Part shown: piece by piece, positions 23,766-32,266 of the stretch
Layout of the letters: the number at the start of each line of letters is the position of its first letter
Position numbering within the stretch: the stretch's first letter is position 1
Assembly (NCBI GenBank): GCA_009786415.1
Contig: WQTH01000027.1
Coordinates: 1-34,044 of the forward strand
Length of the DNA stretch: 34,044 nucleotides
DNA from: Chitinispirillia bacterium
GTDB lineage: Bacteria > Fibrobacterota > Chitinivibrionia > Chitinivibrionales > Chitinispirillaceae
Reading direction: 5' to 3'
Translations under genes and position numbers: made by a program
Notes under the pieces: generated by a model
What the model was told of the DNA's origin: nothing
Seen by the model: only the letters and a program-made list of their open reading frames with translations
The model's database searches: none

Positions 23766-24221
23766 ATGGCTCGAGTGCAGATGTATGCGTCCCTCAAAAC
23801 AATCCTCCCGCTCCAAACGCGGGAGGTGTTGTTGCAGCTGACCGACGATGATAACAATGGCGACTTCATGTCCCGTCCGCCCAACGCGGCGTACCGGAAC
23901 ATTCAGTCCGCCTGCGCCAGCGCGCAAGCTGTCGTCGATTCGTATATCGGGGGACGTTATATACTGCCGTTGCATAGACCTTTCCCGCCTCAGATCGTGG
24001 AGATAGCGTCGAACCTTGCGCTGTGCTGCCTGTACGACCGCCGGAGGGAATTGGACGTGCCGGAAGGGATAAAGGATCGCCGCAGCCGGTATATGGCGAT
24101 GCTCAAGGACATTCAGTCCGAGAAAGCGTCTGTGCCGGAATTGAGGCGGCCAACCCCGGCCTCTGCGCTGATAACGGCGCCGGAGCCGACTTTTAGCCAA
24201 TCTTTGCTGTCGAGGATGTAG
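23766..24221 (+). CDS. DUF1320 family head-tail connector-type protein (Mu gp36)
   Basis: The 151-aa protein has the DUF1320 pattern: MYASLKTILPL near the start, the acidic LTDDDNNGDF, then ACASAQAVVDSYIGGRYILPL and IVEIASNLALCCLYDRRRE. It is likely an adaptor at the capsid vertex. AAGGAG precedes the ATG, and the gene ends 2 bp before the gp37-like gene. Confidence 0.87.
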   Translation: MARVQMYASLKTILPLQTREVLLQLTDDDNNGDFMSRPPNAAYRNIQSACASAQAVVDSYIGGRYILPLHRPFPPQIVEIASNLALCCLYDRRRELDVPEGIKDRRSRYMAMLKDIQSEKASVPELRRPTPASALITAPEPTFSQSLLSRM

Positions 24222-24223
24222 CG

Positions 24224-24838
24224 ATGCACGATCTTATCAATAAAATCGAAAAGGTGATGCTTGACCATCTTGAAACCGTTTTTAAAAAGGCAAAGGTTCC
24301 GGTAAGCGCCTTTGATGTGGGTAAGGGGTTATCAAACACAGTCGCGCCGCCGGCAATCGCTGTCACGACAGAGCGGATCGGCTTTGAGTGGATCGTGTCG
24401 TACTACGAGCTGCAGCCGGTAATATCTGTATACATCGTGGTCAAGGGCGTACAGCCAAAAGCTCGGCATGACAGCGCCTACCCCCTAACCCTTGCAGTAG
24501 CGGCGGCTTTGGTGCGCGAGGATTTTAATCTTGACATCGAGCCGCTTGAACCCGCCGGGCCTATGACGGAAGTATTTACTGCCGATGGGCCGGCCTTAGG
24601 TTTCAGGCTCTATAAAATAGACTTTAAAACGGCGTTTAAACTGGATCTAAGCGACGATGAAACGCTGGAAAAATTGCTGATGACCGTCAACGAGTACACG
24701 TATAGGGGCGAAAACCTCGGCAAACAGGAAATAGCGTTAGGTGGAGAGGCCATGTCAACTGGGAAAATCCTCTTCACGTTAGATGAATCTGATGAAAATA
24801 AGGAGGGTGTGGATGATACACGTGAAAGTGATGGCTAA
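24224..24838 (+). CDS. DUF1834 family protein (Mu gp37-like, tail terminator/completion)
   Basis: The 204-aa protein starts HDLINKIEKVMLDHLETVFK and has AVTTERIGFEWIVSYYELQPVISVYIVVKG followed by a LTLAVAAALVREDF helix, as expected of the gp37 family. It probably caps or completes the tail tube. Its acidic C-terminal tail overlaps the DUF2635 gene by 26 bp. Confidence 0.8.
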   Translation: MHDLINKIEKVMLDHLETVFKKAKVPVSAFDVGKGLSNTVAPPAIAVTTERIGFEWIVSYYELQPVISVYIVVKGVQPKARHDSAYPLTLAVAAALVREDFNLDIEPLEPAGPMTEVFTADGPALGFRLYKIDFKTAFKLDLSDDETLEKLLMTVNEYTYRGENLGKQEIALGGEAMSTGKILFTLDESDENKEGVDDTRESDG

Positions 24839-25034
24839 ACCGGGCTGTATGTGCCCGCAGGAAGACCCGAAGGCTGTGCCGGTCAACGATACCGTTGGCG
24901 TGGACGTACCCCTAACACCGTACTATCGCCGGCGTATCGCGGACGGGTCGCTGTTGCTCGCTGTCAACGCCGAAGACGTAAAGCCGACGACAGCATCAAA
25001 TAAGAAAGTCTTTGCCGCAAAGGAGAATAAATAA
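24813..25034 (+). CDS. DUF2635 family small protein (Mu gp38)
   Basis: The product is about 73 aa from the ATG at 24813, chosen because AGGAGG lies 6 nt upstream; the track start at 24783 lacks this. MIHVKVMAKPGCMCPQEDPK and VDVPLTPYYRRRIADGSLLL match the DUF2635 pattern (conserved YWRRRLxDG). It is a small protein always encoded just before the sheath; its function is unknown. Its stop overlaps the sheath ATG (TAATG). Confidence 0.82.
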   Translation: MIHVKVMAKPGCMCPQEDPKAVPVNDTVGVDVPLTPYYRRRIADGSLLLAVNAEDVKPTTASNKKVFAAKENK

Positions 25035-26494
25035 TGATATCGGAATCAATCAGAAGGCCCGGCTCGTACAACGAGATCACCGTTGGTGCCATGGGCGGCC
25101 TGCCGTCGATGCGGCAAGATATGCTTATCATAGCGCCGCGTTTAGCCGACGGCACGGTTGCCGCAGGCGTTCCGGCGCAAGTAACGTCGCCGGCACAGGC
25201 AGCTGAGTTCTGGGGCGCCGGGTCAATCATGCACCGTATGGCGTGGGCGGCGTTCCGGCAGTATGGCAGCCTGTCGCTGACCGGCTGCGCAGTTGACGAT
25301 GCCTCAACAGGCGTAGGGGCCTCAGCCGCCATCACGTTTACCGGGTCAGCTGATGCTACCGGACAGGTTACGCTGTGGGTCGGTACCGACCGCATACCCG
25401 TACGTGTCGACAGATTTGTTGACGGGCTTGCTGGCGGTACGCCTGTCAAAATAGCGTCCGATTTGGCTGATCAGGTCAACGCGCGGCCTGACCTGCCCGT
25501 TACCGCTTACGCCAACGGCGCGGTGATTACGCTGACCGCGAAGAACAAGGGTACGACCGGAAACTTCCTCGGGCAAAAAGGCAAGCCGGCTGTGGATTGC
25601 GACGTGCCCGGCATTGAGGCGGCTACTACCGCGTATACCGGCGGCGCCGGAGACCCCGACCTCACGGATACTTTTGACAAGGTATCCGGCCAGCGTTTCC
25701 ATATTGTCGCACTTGCGTGGGCGACAGCGGCAGCGGCGATCGCGCTGTCGGAGTATCTCAATGAGGTCTCGAACGAGGTTAATCAGCGGGGTGGCCGCGG
25801 CTTCATGTTTGTGGACGGAAACATCGCGGATATGGCCACTCTCGCGAAGGGTATCAACGACAAGCGTATATGTGTCGGCGGGATAACCGGAGCCAAGCGC
25901 GCGCCGTTCGAAAACGCCGCAGCGTTTGCCGCCATGCTTGCCGCAGAGCCAATGCCCTGGCTTGCGGTAAATAACATTGGACTCGTTGGGTGCGACTCAC
26001 CGCCCGTTACCGACAGATGGAACTGGAACGAGATCAACAATATCCTGCTGTGGAGCGGCGTCACGCCATTCGAGGTTGGCGCGGGTGACCGCGTCAGGTG
26101 CGTCAGGGCGATATCGACCTACGTCAAGAATGATGCCGGGGCTGAGGACGACACGTTCCTCGATACCCTCAAGATCGCAACGGCCGACTATGTCCGAGAG
26201 GCGGTTCGGGTACGCCACCTGACCGACTTTCAGAACAAAGTGCTGCGCGATAACCACGTTGCCGGCGAACCGCCCAACGTGGTTACTCCGGCCGATGTGC
26301 GGTCGACCAATCTTGATGTCTGCCGTCGGATTGAGGCGATGGGCGGTCTGAACAGCGTCAATGCGTTCGCGGATCAGTTTGTATCCGTTCGCAATCGTAA
26401 CGTTCCGGGGCGGGTAGACAGCATCATCCCGATTGATATTGTGGATGCGCTGCACATATTGGCTAATAATATCACTATAACGTCAACACTGTGA
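25034..26494 (+). CDS. Contractile tail sheath protein (Mu gpL)
   Basis: The 486-aa protein starts with the sheath pattern IRRPGSYNEITVGAM, followed by QVTSPAQAAEFWGAGS and RMAWAAFRQY, a beta-rich insert (about 85-205), then FHIVALAWATAAAAIALSEYL, NIGLVGCDSP and RCVRAISTYVKNDAGAEDDTFLD near the C-terminal core. It forms the contractile sheath and shows that the virion is a myovirus. AAAGGAG precedes the ATG. Confidence 0.93.
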   Translation: MISESIRRPGSYNEITVGAMGGLPSMRQDMLIIAPRLADGTVAAGVPAQVTSPAQAAEFWGAGSIMHRMAWAAFRQYGSLSLTGCAVDDASTGVGASAAITFTGSADATGQVTLWVGTDRIPVRVDRFVDGLAGGTPVKIASDLADQVNARPDLPVTAYANGAVITLTAKNKGTTGNFLGQKGKPAVDCDVPGIEAATTAYTGGAGDPDLTDTFDKVSGQRFHIVALAWATAAAAIALSEYLNEVSNEVNQRGGRGFMFVDGNIADMATLAKGINDKRICVGGITGAKRAPFENAAAFAAMLAAEPMPWLAVNNIGLVGCDSPPVTDRWNWNEINNILLWSGVTPFEVGAGDRVRCVRAISTYVKNDAGAEDDTFLDTLKIATADYVREAVRVRHLTDFQNKVLRDNHVAGEPPNVVTPADVRSTNLDVCRRIEAMGGLNSVNAFADQFVSVRNRNVPGRVDSIIPIDIVDALHILANNITITSTL

Positions 26495-26526
26495 CGAACT
26501 CGTCGCCATTTTGAAAAGGGGTTAGC

Positions 26527-26889
26527 ATGGCTAAAAAGTACGTTTCGCGCAATACCGTTTTGAGGAACGGCACAAAACTGGAAGACATGAAGTCTTTCAA
26601 AATGGGCGAAAAAACGCATCGGACAGAAGTCGAGCTTATGGACGGTACCGGTACGGTTGATACGGTTTCGCCGTACAAGTTTTCTATCGACTACGCCATA
26701 CCTAAAACAGGGGCCAAACTCGACTGGTCAGACGTGGTTGACGACACGTTTATCATTGAACTCGACGGCGGCAAGCGCGTTACATACAGCGGGGTCGATT
26801 GCCTGTCACAGGGAGAGGCGACTATGGACGGCGCGCAGGAAGCAGTAATCCCGCTGGAGTTCATCGCCGCCAGAATGGATATCGACTAA
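26527..26889 (+). CDS. Tail tube protein (Mu gpM)
   Basis: The 120-aa protein is beta-rich, with the tube-family pattern NTVLRNGTKLEDMKSFKMGE, KFSIDYAIPKTGAKLDWSDV and an end ATMDGAQEAVIPLEFIAARMD. It polymerises inside the sheath. Its TAA overlaps the next start codon (TAATG). AAAAGGGG is the ribosome-binding site. Confidence 0.88.
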   Translation: MAKKYVSRNTVLRNGTKLEDMKSFKMGEKTHRTEVELMDGTGTVDTVSPYKFSIDYAIPKTGAKLDWSDVVDDTFIIELDGGKRVTYSGVDCLSQGEATMDGAQEAVIPLEFIAARMDID

Positions 26890-27410
26890 TGAACCTCCTT
26901 CAAAAAATCAAGGCTGGCCGGCGCGGCCACATAGATGTTCAGTTCCCCGGGGCTGAGGACGTAACGGTCCGTATCAATGTCCTGACGAATCAGGATATTC
27001 TCGACGCATCACTGGCTGCGGACACGATATTCAAAGCCGCGGATATTGAGGTGTCTATGGCGAACATCAAGGCATACGAGGCGGAAAAGGCTGTTCAGCA
27101 GCTCTACCGCGCCTGCCGTGGTCTTGATGGGAATCCGCTGGCTCCGACAATTACCGACTTTCGTAAGTTGCTCACGGTTGATGTTAAGGAGTGGCTGATA
27201 GATCGCTACAACGAGTTGGACGCTGATCTCAACCCATCGCTTTACAGCATGTCGGACGCTGACTTCGACACGCTCGTGGAGGCGGTAAAAAAAAATCCGG
27301 CGGCTACGGCCTTGAACTCTTTAAGTACGTCCACGCTGAAAAGGCTCGCGCTCTCTTTGGCGTCTGCGCCGCCGAGCTTACAGACGGGCAGTGGGCCTAC
27401 ATCGCAATAA
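26889..27410 (+). CDS. Tail assembly chaperone, short (0-frame) product (Mu gp41-like)
   Basis: The product is 173 aa from the ATG at 26889; the track start at 26799 lies within the tube gene. Its first 135 residues are coherent: NLLQKIKAGRRGHIDVQFPG, VLTNQDILDASLAADTIF, YEAEKAVQQLYRACRG and DVKEWLIDRYNELDADLNP. After the A9 run at 27287-27295 the 0-frame becomes a Ser/Thr/Leu-rich tail with little resemblance to a folded domain. Position between tube and tape measure is diagnostic of the chaperone pair that coats the tape measure during tail assembly. See the frameshift product. Confidence 0.85.
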   Translation: MNLLQKIKAGRRGHIDVQFPGAEDVTVRINVLTNQDILDASLAADTIFKAADIEVSMANIKAYEAEKAVQQLYRACRGLDGNPLAPTITDFRKLLTVDVKEWLIDRYNELDADLNPSLYSMSDADFDTLVEAVKKNPAATALNSLSTSTLKRLALSLASAPPSLQTGSGPTSQ

Positions 27411-27502
27411 TGGAGATGGCCCTGCGGCCCGAGACAGCTGCGGGGAGTAACGCCTTCAAAGCCAAAGAAGAACTGGTGGCCATAGATGTCGATGAGGACT
27501 GA
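26889..27502 (+). CDS. Tail assembly chaperone, long product by -1 frameshift (Mu gp41/gp42 type)
   Basis: Nine As (27287-27295) follow GGCGGT. In frame 0 they read GTA AAA AAA AAT; a -1 slip on A-AAA-AAA continues into a 68-codon open frame from 27296 to the TGA at 27500-27502. The extension reads SGGYGLELFKYVHAEKARAL, FGVCAAELTDGQWAYIAIME and onward, ending VAIDVDED, which looks like real protein. The fused product is about 204 aa. This frameshift is conserved in tailed phages including Mu and is needed at a set ratio for tail assembly. The extension overlaps the tape-measure start at 27486. Polymerase slippage on the A9 run could give the same product. The feature is absent from the ORF track. 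Confidence 0.82.
27287..27295 (+). promoter_or_regulatory. A9 slippery site for programmed -1 frameshifting
   Basis: The run contains the heptamer A AAA AAA in the right phase. No hairpin or pseudoknot was worked out downstream, but the next 30 nt are GC-rich (GGCGGCTACGGCC). Confidence 0.75.
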
Positions 27503-29078
27503 GACATTATCGCTTGTTATATCCGGCGACGGCAAACTGCTCGGCGCTGAACTCGGCAGGTCCGAGCGCAAGGTGAAAACGTTCTCCGGCAAGGTTGGCG
27601 GTATGTTCGCCGGAGTCGGCAAGCGCATCACCGGCGCATTCGGCAAACTCGCCAACCCGCTGGCGCTGATCGGCGGGACAGCAGGTGTTATGATGGCCGC
27701 CCGCGACCTCATGCAGTATCAGGATTCCATATCTACATTGGGCATATCCGCAGGCTTGAGTACTGAGGATATGATGAAGCTTGATGCATCAATCCAGTCG
27801 ACAGCCTATACAACCGGGCAAAGCCGCGAAGCGCTTGTTAGCGCGGTCAGAGAGATGGCCAATGTTACGGGAGATACGGCTTTCGCGGAAGCGGCTATGG
27901 AGAGCGTCGGGCGGGCGTCTACTGCTATGTCGGCGGATGTGATGGGCACCGCACAGGCATTCGGAGCGTTTCGGCGCGATATGGGCGCGTCAGCTGAGGA
28001 GGCCGCGAAGCTGTATAATATCATGGCGGCGATGGGGACGCACAATATGTCTATGGACAGGTTTGCGAGGTCGGTGCGGGTACTTGGGCTTACGAAGGAT
28101 AATTTTGCGGAGTACAACGCCCTTATCAAGACGATAGCGCCAACATTTGGCGGGGTTGAAGGCGCCGCGAACGCCATTGATCAGATTATAGGCAGAATCA
28201 ACGAGAAGCCGCGCGCTTACCAACGTAAGATTGGTCGAGATATGTTTGATTCTGATGGCGCGATAAAGGACTATAGGGCATTTGCCCAACGTCTTGGACG
28301 GCTGGGCGCAAGGGATTTAACTCGTATGTTCGGGCGGAATTTCAGCAAGGCGTTTTTGCCATTTCAAGATGATGCCGGCCTAAAAGTATTCGATGATGTT
28401 ATCCGCAGCGGTGAACGTGCCACCCACGTAACCGATGCGTTTGCGCGTAAGCAGGGTGAGGCTAAGTATCAACTTAATATGCTGGCCGCTGCCGGCAAGG
28501 AGTTCGCAGGTGCTGCGCTCTCACCAATTATAGCTAATCTTACGCAGGAACTGAACGCACTTACGAGCAATCCCGAAAAAATGGCTGAGTTTCGCAACAA
28601 TCTCACGGCAACTGCAGAGGCGCTGGGCCATATCGCGGCCGGTGTTACTTTTGTCGCCAAAGGGGTTGGCGCAGCAGGTACCGCTGCGGAGGTATTGGGT
28701 GGAGGGTTGACCAGAGCGGGACAGGTGAGCAACATTAAGGACGGCAAGGTTAAGGCCGCGCTGTCCAAAAAATATTTTTCGGGCGTTAAGGGCCGTTACG
28801 GCCCGCAGTATCAAAATGCGCTATTAGATGAATATAGCTCGCGTTTCGCAGGCGTATCAGCAGATGTTAGAGAACAACATTTACAAGAGCTTATCGCCAA
28901 TAACAGGTCTGAAGGGCGCGGATGGGGGCGGCAAGAAGCGAACACGCCCGCAGCTGAGGTAAAAAACAACAACATCATCAACCTCAGCGTGGGCATCGCC
29001 GGTGATCGTGTTATAGCGCAATCGGACGATCCTGACACTAACATCAGCGCTACCCTCAACCGGGGAACGTTCAAATGA
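27486..29078 (+). CDS. Tail tape measure protein
   Basis: The 530-aa protein has an N-terminal segment FSGKVGGMFAGVGKRITGAF, a hydrophobic stretch LANPLALIGGTAGVMMAA (about 57-75), and the TP901-type core: DSISTLGISAGLSTEDMMKL, GQSREALVSAVREMA, then GTAQAFGAFRRDMGASAEEA. A long helical region runs to about 430. It sets tail length: using about 0.15 nm per residue, this would give a tail under 80 nm, short for a myovirus. The C-terminal region (about 430-530) is less conserved. The stop overlaps the next ATG (ATGA). Confidence 0.88.
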   Translation: MSMRTETLSLVISGDGKLLGAELGRSERKVKTFSGKVGGMFAGVGKRITGAFGKLANPLALIGGTAGVMMAARDLMQYQDSISTLGISAGLSTEDMMKLDASIQSTAYTTGQSREALVSAVREMANVTGDTAFAEAAMESVGRASTAMSADVMGTAQAFGAFRRDMGASAEEAAKLYNIMAAMGTHNMSMDRFARSVRVLGLTKDNFAEYNALIKTIAPTFGGVEGAANAIDQIIGRINEKPRAYQRKIGRDMFDSDGAIKDYRAFAQRLGRLGARDLTRMFGRNFSKAFLPFQDDAGLKVFDDVIRSGERATHVTDAFARKQGEAKYQLNMLAAAGKEFAGAALSPIIANLTQELNALTSNPEKMAEFRNNLTATAEALGHIAAGVTFVAKGVGAAGTAAEVLGGGLTRAGQVSNIKDGKVKAALSKKYFSGVKGRYGPQYQNALLDEYSSRFAGVSADVREQHLQELIANNRSEGRGWGRQEANTPAAEVKNNNIINLSVGIAGDRVIAQSDDPDTNISATLNRGTFK

Positions 29079-30349
29079 AATATAAGCCAATGCTTGATGG
29101 TTTTGAGCTTAAATTACTTTCACCCACTGACACAGTCATTGAAAAGGCGATTGTCGAGTATGAGATTCCGTTCGCCGACGGAGCGATACTTGACGATATG
29201 GGTGTTAAAGCGCGGCGATTTCAAGTTCGCACCATCTGGCGCGGGCAAAATTATGAGCACGCCGAGTATTTTATAGAGCACACAAAACTCAATCAGATTA
29301 ATACGTTTGTCCACCCTGAACTGGGTACCATCAATGGCCGTATCAAATCTCTAAAAGCGCTCCATGATCGCCGTCGGCAGTGTGCGGAGATTAGCTTTGA
29401 ATTCATTGAGGACAGCAACCGCGATATCATGCCGGCGTTCAACCCTCCGCTCGAAGCAAACCTTGAGGAGGGCTTCGAGAAAACGGCTAAAGCGATGATG
29501 GATGCTGCGGCGGCGGAGTATGGAGCTGCTGGATTGGATACATCAACTGAGGTGAATCCAAACCAGCCTCTCGGCGGGCAGGTACCCGCGCGGACGGTTT
29601 CGGCGCGGGCGTTCCTCGCGCGTCTTGACCAGTCAATAACCGGTCTGCGCGGTATGCTGGCCGACATAACCAACCCGGCTGAATCAGTGGTAGGAATGTT
29701 TAACTATGGCCTCAGCCTGCCAGGCGTAGTAATAGGCGCTGTGGCGGCCGCCGTAGAACGCGCGGCGATGGCGGCGAATAATGCCGGCACTGCGCCGATC
29801 ATGTTCGTGTCGTCACTCCGGTCAAACATAGGCCGGCTCGCCGCGTCCGTACCATTGCTGCGGGATAACATAATGGTCGCGGCAGCCAGTATCGGCGCGC
29901 TGATCACAGGACGTATATTTGCGGCGGATGAACGCGAAAAGGCTGTTTTGCGCCGGATCGAAAACGCGCAAGTGTGGCGGCCGGACGGTACAATGCTCCG
30001 TACCCCTGCGGCACCGCAAGTGTTAGCCGCCAACGAGCTCGACGAATCTTTGGCTCGTATCCGCGAGGTGATACAAGACGGCATGACCGCCGCCCGCGCT
30101 ATGGGCTGTACACCGGCCGTATTCGTCTTGGCTGGGCAGGCTGACGAGCTGACACGATACATCAATGCCGTTAAGGTACTCCGGGACCGGATTATCAATG
30201 TCGAGGTGGAGGATGATATGCCGCTCCATCTGCTATGCCTGAAATACGGCCTGCCTTATGCGTATGCCGACCGCATTGTCACCATCAATAACTTTCGGAA
30301 CCCGAACTTTGTATCCGGGCAGGCGAGGCTGTATGAGCGACACGGCTGA
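29075..30349 (+). CDS. DNA circularisation protein N / tail hub protein (Mu gpN)
   Basis: The 424-aa protein has the N-terminal DNA_circ_N pattern: YEIPFADGAILDDMGVKARR, FEVRTIW-like FQVRTIWRGQNYE, HPELGTINGRIKSLK and AEISFEFIED. In Mu this virion protein is ejected with the DNA and protects the incoming ends; structurally it belongs to the tail hub. The C-terminus is Ala-rich and helical and ends with a LysM-like LHLLCLKYGLPYAYADRIVT segment. It overlaps the tape measure by 4 bp and the P gene by 17 bp. Confidence 0.87.
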   Translation: MKYKPMLDGFELKLLSPTDTVIEKAIVEYEIPFADGAILDDMGVKARRFQVRTIWRGQNYEHAEYFIEHTKLNQINTFVHPELGTINGRIKSLKALHDRRRQCAEISFEFIEDSNRDIMPAFNPPLEANLEEGFEKTAKAMMDAAAAEYGAAGLDTSTEVNPNQPLGGQVPARTVSARAFLARLDQSITGLRGMLADITNPAESVVGMFNYGLSLPGVVIGAVAAAVERAAMAANNAGTAPIMFVSSLRSNIGRLAASVPLLRDNIMVAAASIGALITGRIFAADEREKAVLRRIENAQVWRPDGTMLRTPAAPQVLAANELDESLARIREVIQDGMTAARAMGCTPAVFVLAGQADELTRYINAVKVLRDRIINVEVEDDMPLHLLCLKYGLPYAYADRIVTINNFRNPNFVSGQARLYERHG

Positions 30350-31346
30350 GATCGTAATCGGCAACCACAGATACGCTAATTTCAGGAAGTATCGCATCGA
30401 GCACGATTTGTACGCTGCCGCGGGGATATTTGAGTTTGAGCTATATCCTGATTCGGTTGTACCTGTCAAAGTCGGCATGAGGGCACAGGTGTATATCAAC
30501 GGCTTTTTGGAATTGACGGGCATAATTGACAGGGTAGTTAAAAAGTATAGTGATAAGGGTCGTGCGATTGCTGTATCCGGACGTGATTTAATGGGCCTCG
30601 TTGTTGATTCTTACTGTGAAGATTATCGAACGATAAGTAATACTAACCTCGCGCGCGCGGCTGAGCGGCTGCTGCGAACGATACCGTTTATTAACCGCCT
30701 TAAGATAACCACCGACGAGGCCGCCCGACGGCGCGATTCCCTCAAGCCCTATCTGCAGCCGGCCCCCGGAGACAAAATTTTTGATGTACTGCGCGGCGCC
30801 GCCGCCAGCCGCGGAGTTGTATTCTACGCGGCGGCAAACGGTGCTCTGCATTTCCGTAAGCCGGCTGGCCGGGGTGCGGTCGTTACGAATATCACACGCC
30901 GTACCGGAGAGGCCAATGCGTACATAATAGAAGGCGAGCGAACACAGGATTTTAGTGAACGGTATTCAAAATATACGGTAATAACACAGGAACAAGGCAT
31001 TGACAGTGAGGATCCTCCACTAATCAACAGCATCGCCAGCGTTGAGGATGCAGGTGTGCCGTATTACAAGCCGCTGGTTGAATCAATAGAGGAAGACAGC
31101 GGCTCGGTACGCCAGCGCGCCAATATGATCCTCGAACAGCGGCGGGCCAAAAGCGATATGGCCAAATATCGTGTGAAGGGTCATAGCCAGGGCGTTTACA
31201 ACTGGGCGGTAGACGAACTTGTGCAGGTAGATGATGACGAGCTGGATATCCACGAAAAATTGCTGATTTACCGCCGCGTGTTTGAATTGTCGCGGGAGGG
31301 CATAATTACAGAATTAACACTGGGAGAGGCAGGGCTTGTGCTATGA
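30333..31346 (+). CDS. Baseplate hub protein (Mu gpP/gp44-like)
   Basis: The product is about 337 aa from the ATG at 30333 (SDTAEIVIGNHRYANF); the track start at 30258 lies inside gpN. The family pattern is clear: FEFELYPDSVVPVKVGMRAQVYING, TGIIDRVVKKY, IAVSGRDLMGLVVDS, FDVLRGAAASRGVVFYAA, YSKYTVITQEQG and EWAVDELVQVDD-like NWAVDELVQVDDDEL. It forms the hub ring under the tail tube. It overlaps gpN and the gp45-like gene. Confidence 0.88.
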   Translation: MSDTAEIVIGNHRYANFRKYRIEHDLYAAAGIFEFELYPDSVVPVKVGMRAQVYINGFLELTGIIDRVVKKYSDKGRAIAVSGRDLMGLVVDSYCEDYRTISNTNLARAAERLLRTIPFINRLKITTDEAARRRDSLKPYLQPAPGDKIFDVLRGAAASRGVVFYAAANGALHFRKPAGRGAVVTNITRRTGEANAYIIEGERTQDFSERYSKYTVITQEQGIDSEDPPLINSIASVEDAGVPYYKPLVESIEEDSGSVRQRANMILEQRRAKSDMAKYRVKGHSQGVYNWAVDELVQVDDDELDIHEKLLIYRRVFELSREGIITELTLGEAGLVL

Positions 31347-31882
31347 TGTCGATTATACGTGGATTGATCAAGGCGGTACGCCCGGCAAAATCGGGGGGGC
31401 CGGCAAGGTTTGATGCGAGTGGCCGGCCGAGTGAGGAATTCATCAACCGTGAAATGTTTCAACATTACGGAGTGTCGTCACGTCCCCCTGAGGGGGCTGA
31501 ATGTTTAATACTGCGCAGCGGTGGGAACGTGTTTCTGATCGCATCGGATGATCGGCGGTATAAGATTGGGTTAAATGATGGCGAGGTCGCGCTCCACGAT
31601 GCGTTTAGAAATGTGGTACACATGCAGGCTGGCGGAAATATTCTCGTTAAAGCCGGCGGTACTGCCGGCAAGGTTGCAATCGAGGCGGCGGGTGAAGTAT
31701 CGGTCAATGCCGCCAAGGCGGTAGTCAATGCTGAAAAGGTATTGTTTGGGCCAGCAACAGGGGAGGCGCTGGCCGGAACAGCACTTACTACCGCAAACTG
31801 TATGTGTCACTTCCTTGCTTCGCTGGGCACACCTGGGCCTCATATCGTGGAGACAGGTAAGGACAGAGTAAAGATAGTGTAA
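31343..31882 (+). CDS. Baseplate spike protein (Mu gp45-like, gpV family)
   Basis: The 179-aa protein is short for a spike. An N-terminal OB-like part (CLILRSGGNVFLIASDDRRY) leads into a repetitive beta-helical stretch (about 90-145: GEVALHDAFRN, GGNILVKAGGTAGKVAIEAAG, GEVSVNAAKAVVNAEKVLFG). The C-terminal apex contains CMCHFLASLGTPGPHI. In Mu gp45 a His-rich tip coordinates iron and pierces the outer membrane; here only scattered His and Cys are seen, so metal at the tip is uncertain. Confidence 0.82.
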   Translation: MMSIIRGLIKAVRPAKSGGPARFDASGRPSEEFINREMFQHYGVSSRPPEGAECLILRSGGNVFLIASDDRRYKIGLNDGEVALHDAFRNVVHMQAGGNILVKAGGTAGKVAIEAAGEVSVNAAKAVVNAEKVLFGPATGEALAGTALTTANCMCHFLASLGTPGPHIVETGKDRVKIV

Positions 31883-31912
31883 CGTTAATCAATTTTGTTA
31901 AAGGGTATAAAA

Positions 31913-32266
31913 ATGGATTTTTCGATAGAAGTTGACGAGGATGGCCGCCCGTACGCGACTCTCGATCCCGGCGACGATGTTCAGAATGCGGTGCTGCTGT
32001 CTCTGTACATTCGTCGTGGCTCGTGGTTCATGAACCCTGCTTTCGGTTCGCACATCCACGAAATAAAGACGCTGTCCGACCGTGATGTAGCGCTCGCTCA
32101 AAGGTACGGCTGGGCGGCACTTGAGTGGATGAAGGTATCGCGGATGGTTCGCGATATTAGCGTGTCGGCAACCGCATATCGCGGCGGGCTCTTGAATATG
32201 GATATTAAGGTAGTCCGCAGGGATGGGGCTGAAATTACGTATGAAACCTTTTTCAAGGTGGTGTAA
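31913..32266 (+). CDS. Baseplate wedge protein (Mu gp46-like)
   Basis: The product is about 117 aa from the ATG at 31913, with AAAGGG upstream; the track start at 31895 is a TTG. FSIEVDEDGRPYATLDPGDD, NAVLLSLYIRRGSWFMNPAFGS, LAQRYGWAALEWM and YETFFKVV follow the gp46 family. It is part of the baseplate wedge with the gp47-like protein, which starts immediately after its stop (TAA ATG). Confidence 0.87.
   Translation: MDFSIEVDEDGRPYATLDPGDDVQNAVLLSLYIRRGSWFMNPAFGSHIHEIKTLSDRDVALAQRYGWAALEWMKVSRMVRDISVSATAYRGGLLNMDIKVVRRDGAEITYETFFKVV

Noticed and set aside
23147-23902. 251-aa minus-strand ORF opposite the capsid gene
   Set aside because: It is an antisense shadow of the major capsid gene with atypical composition.
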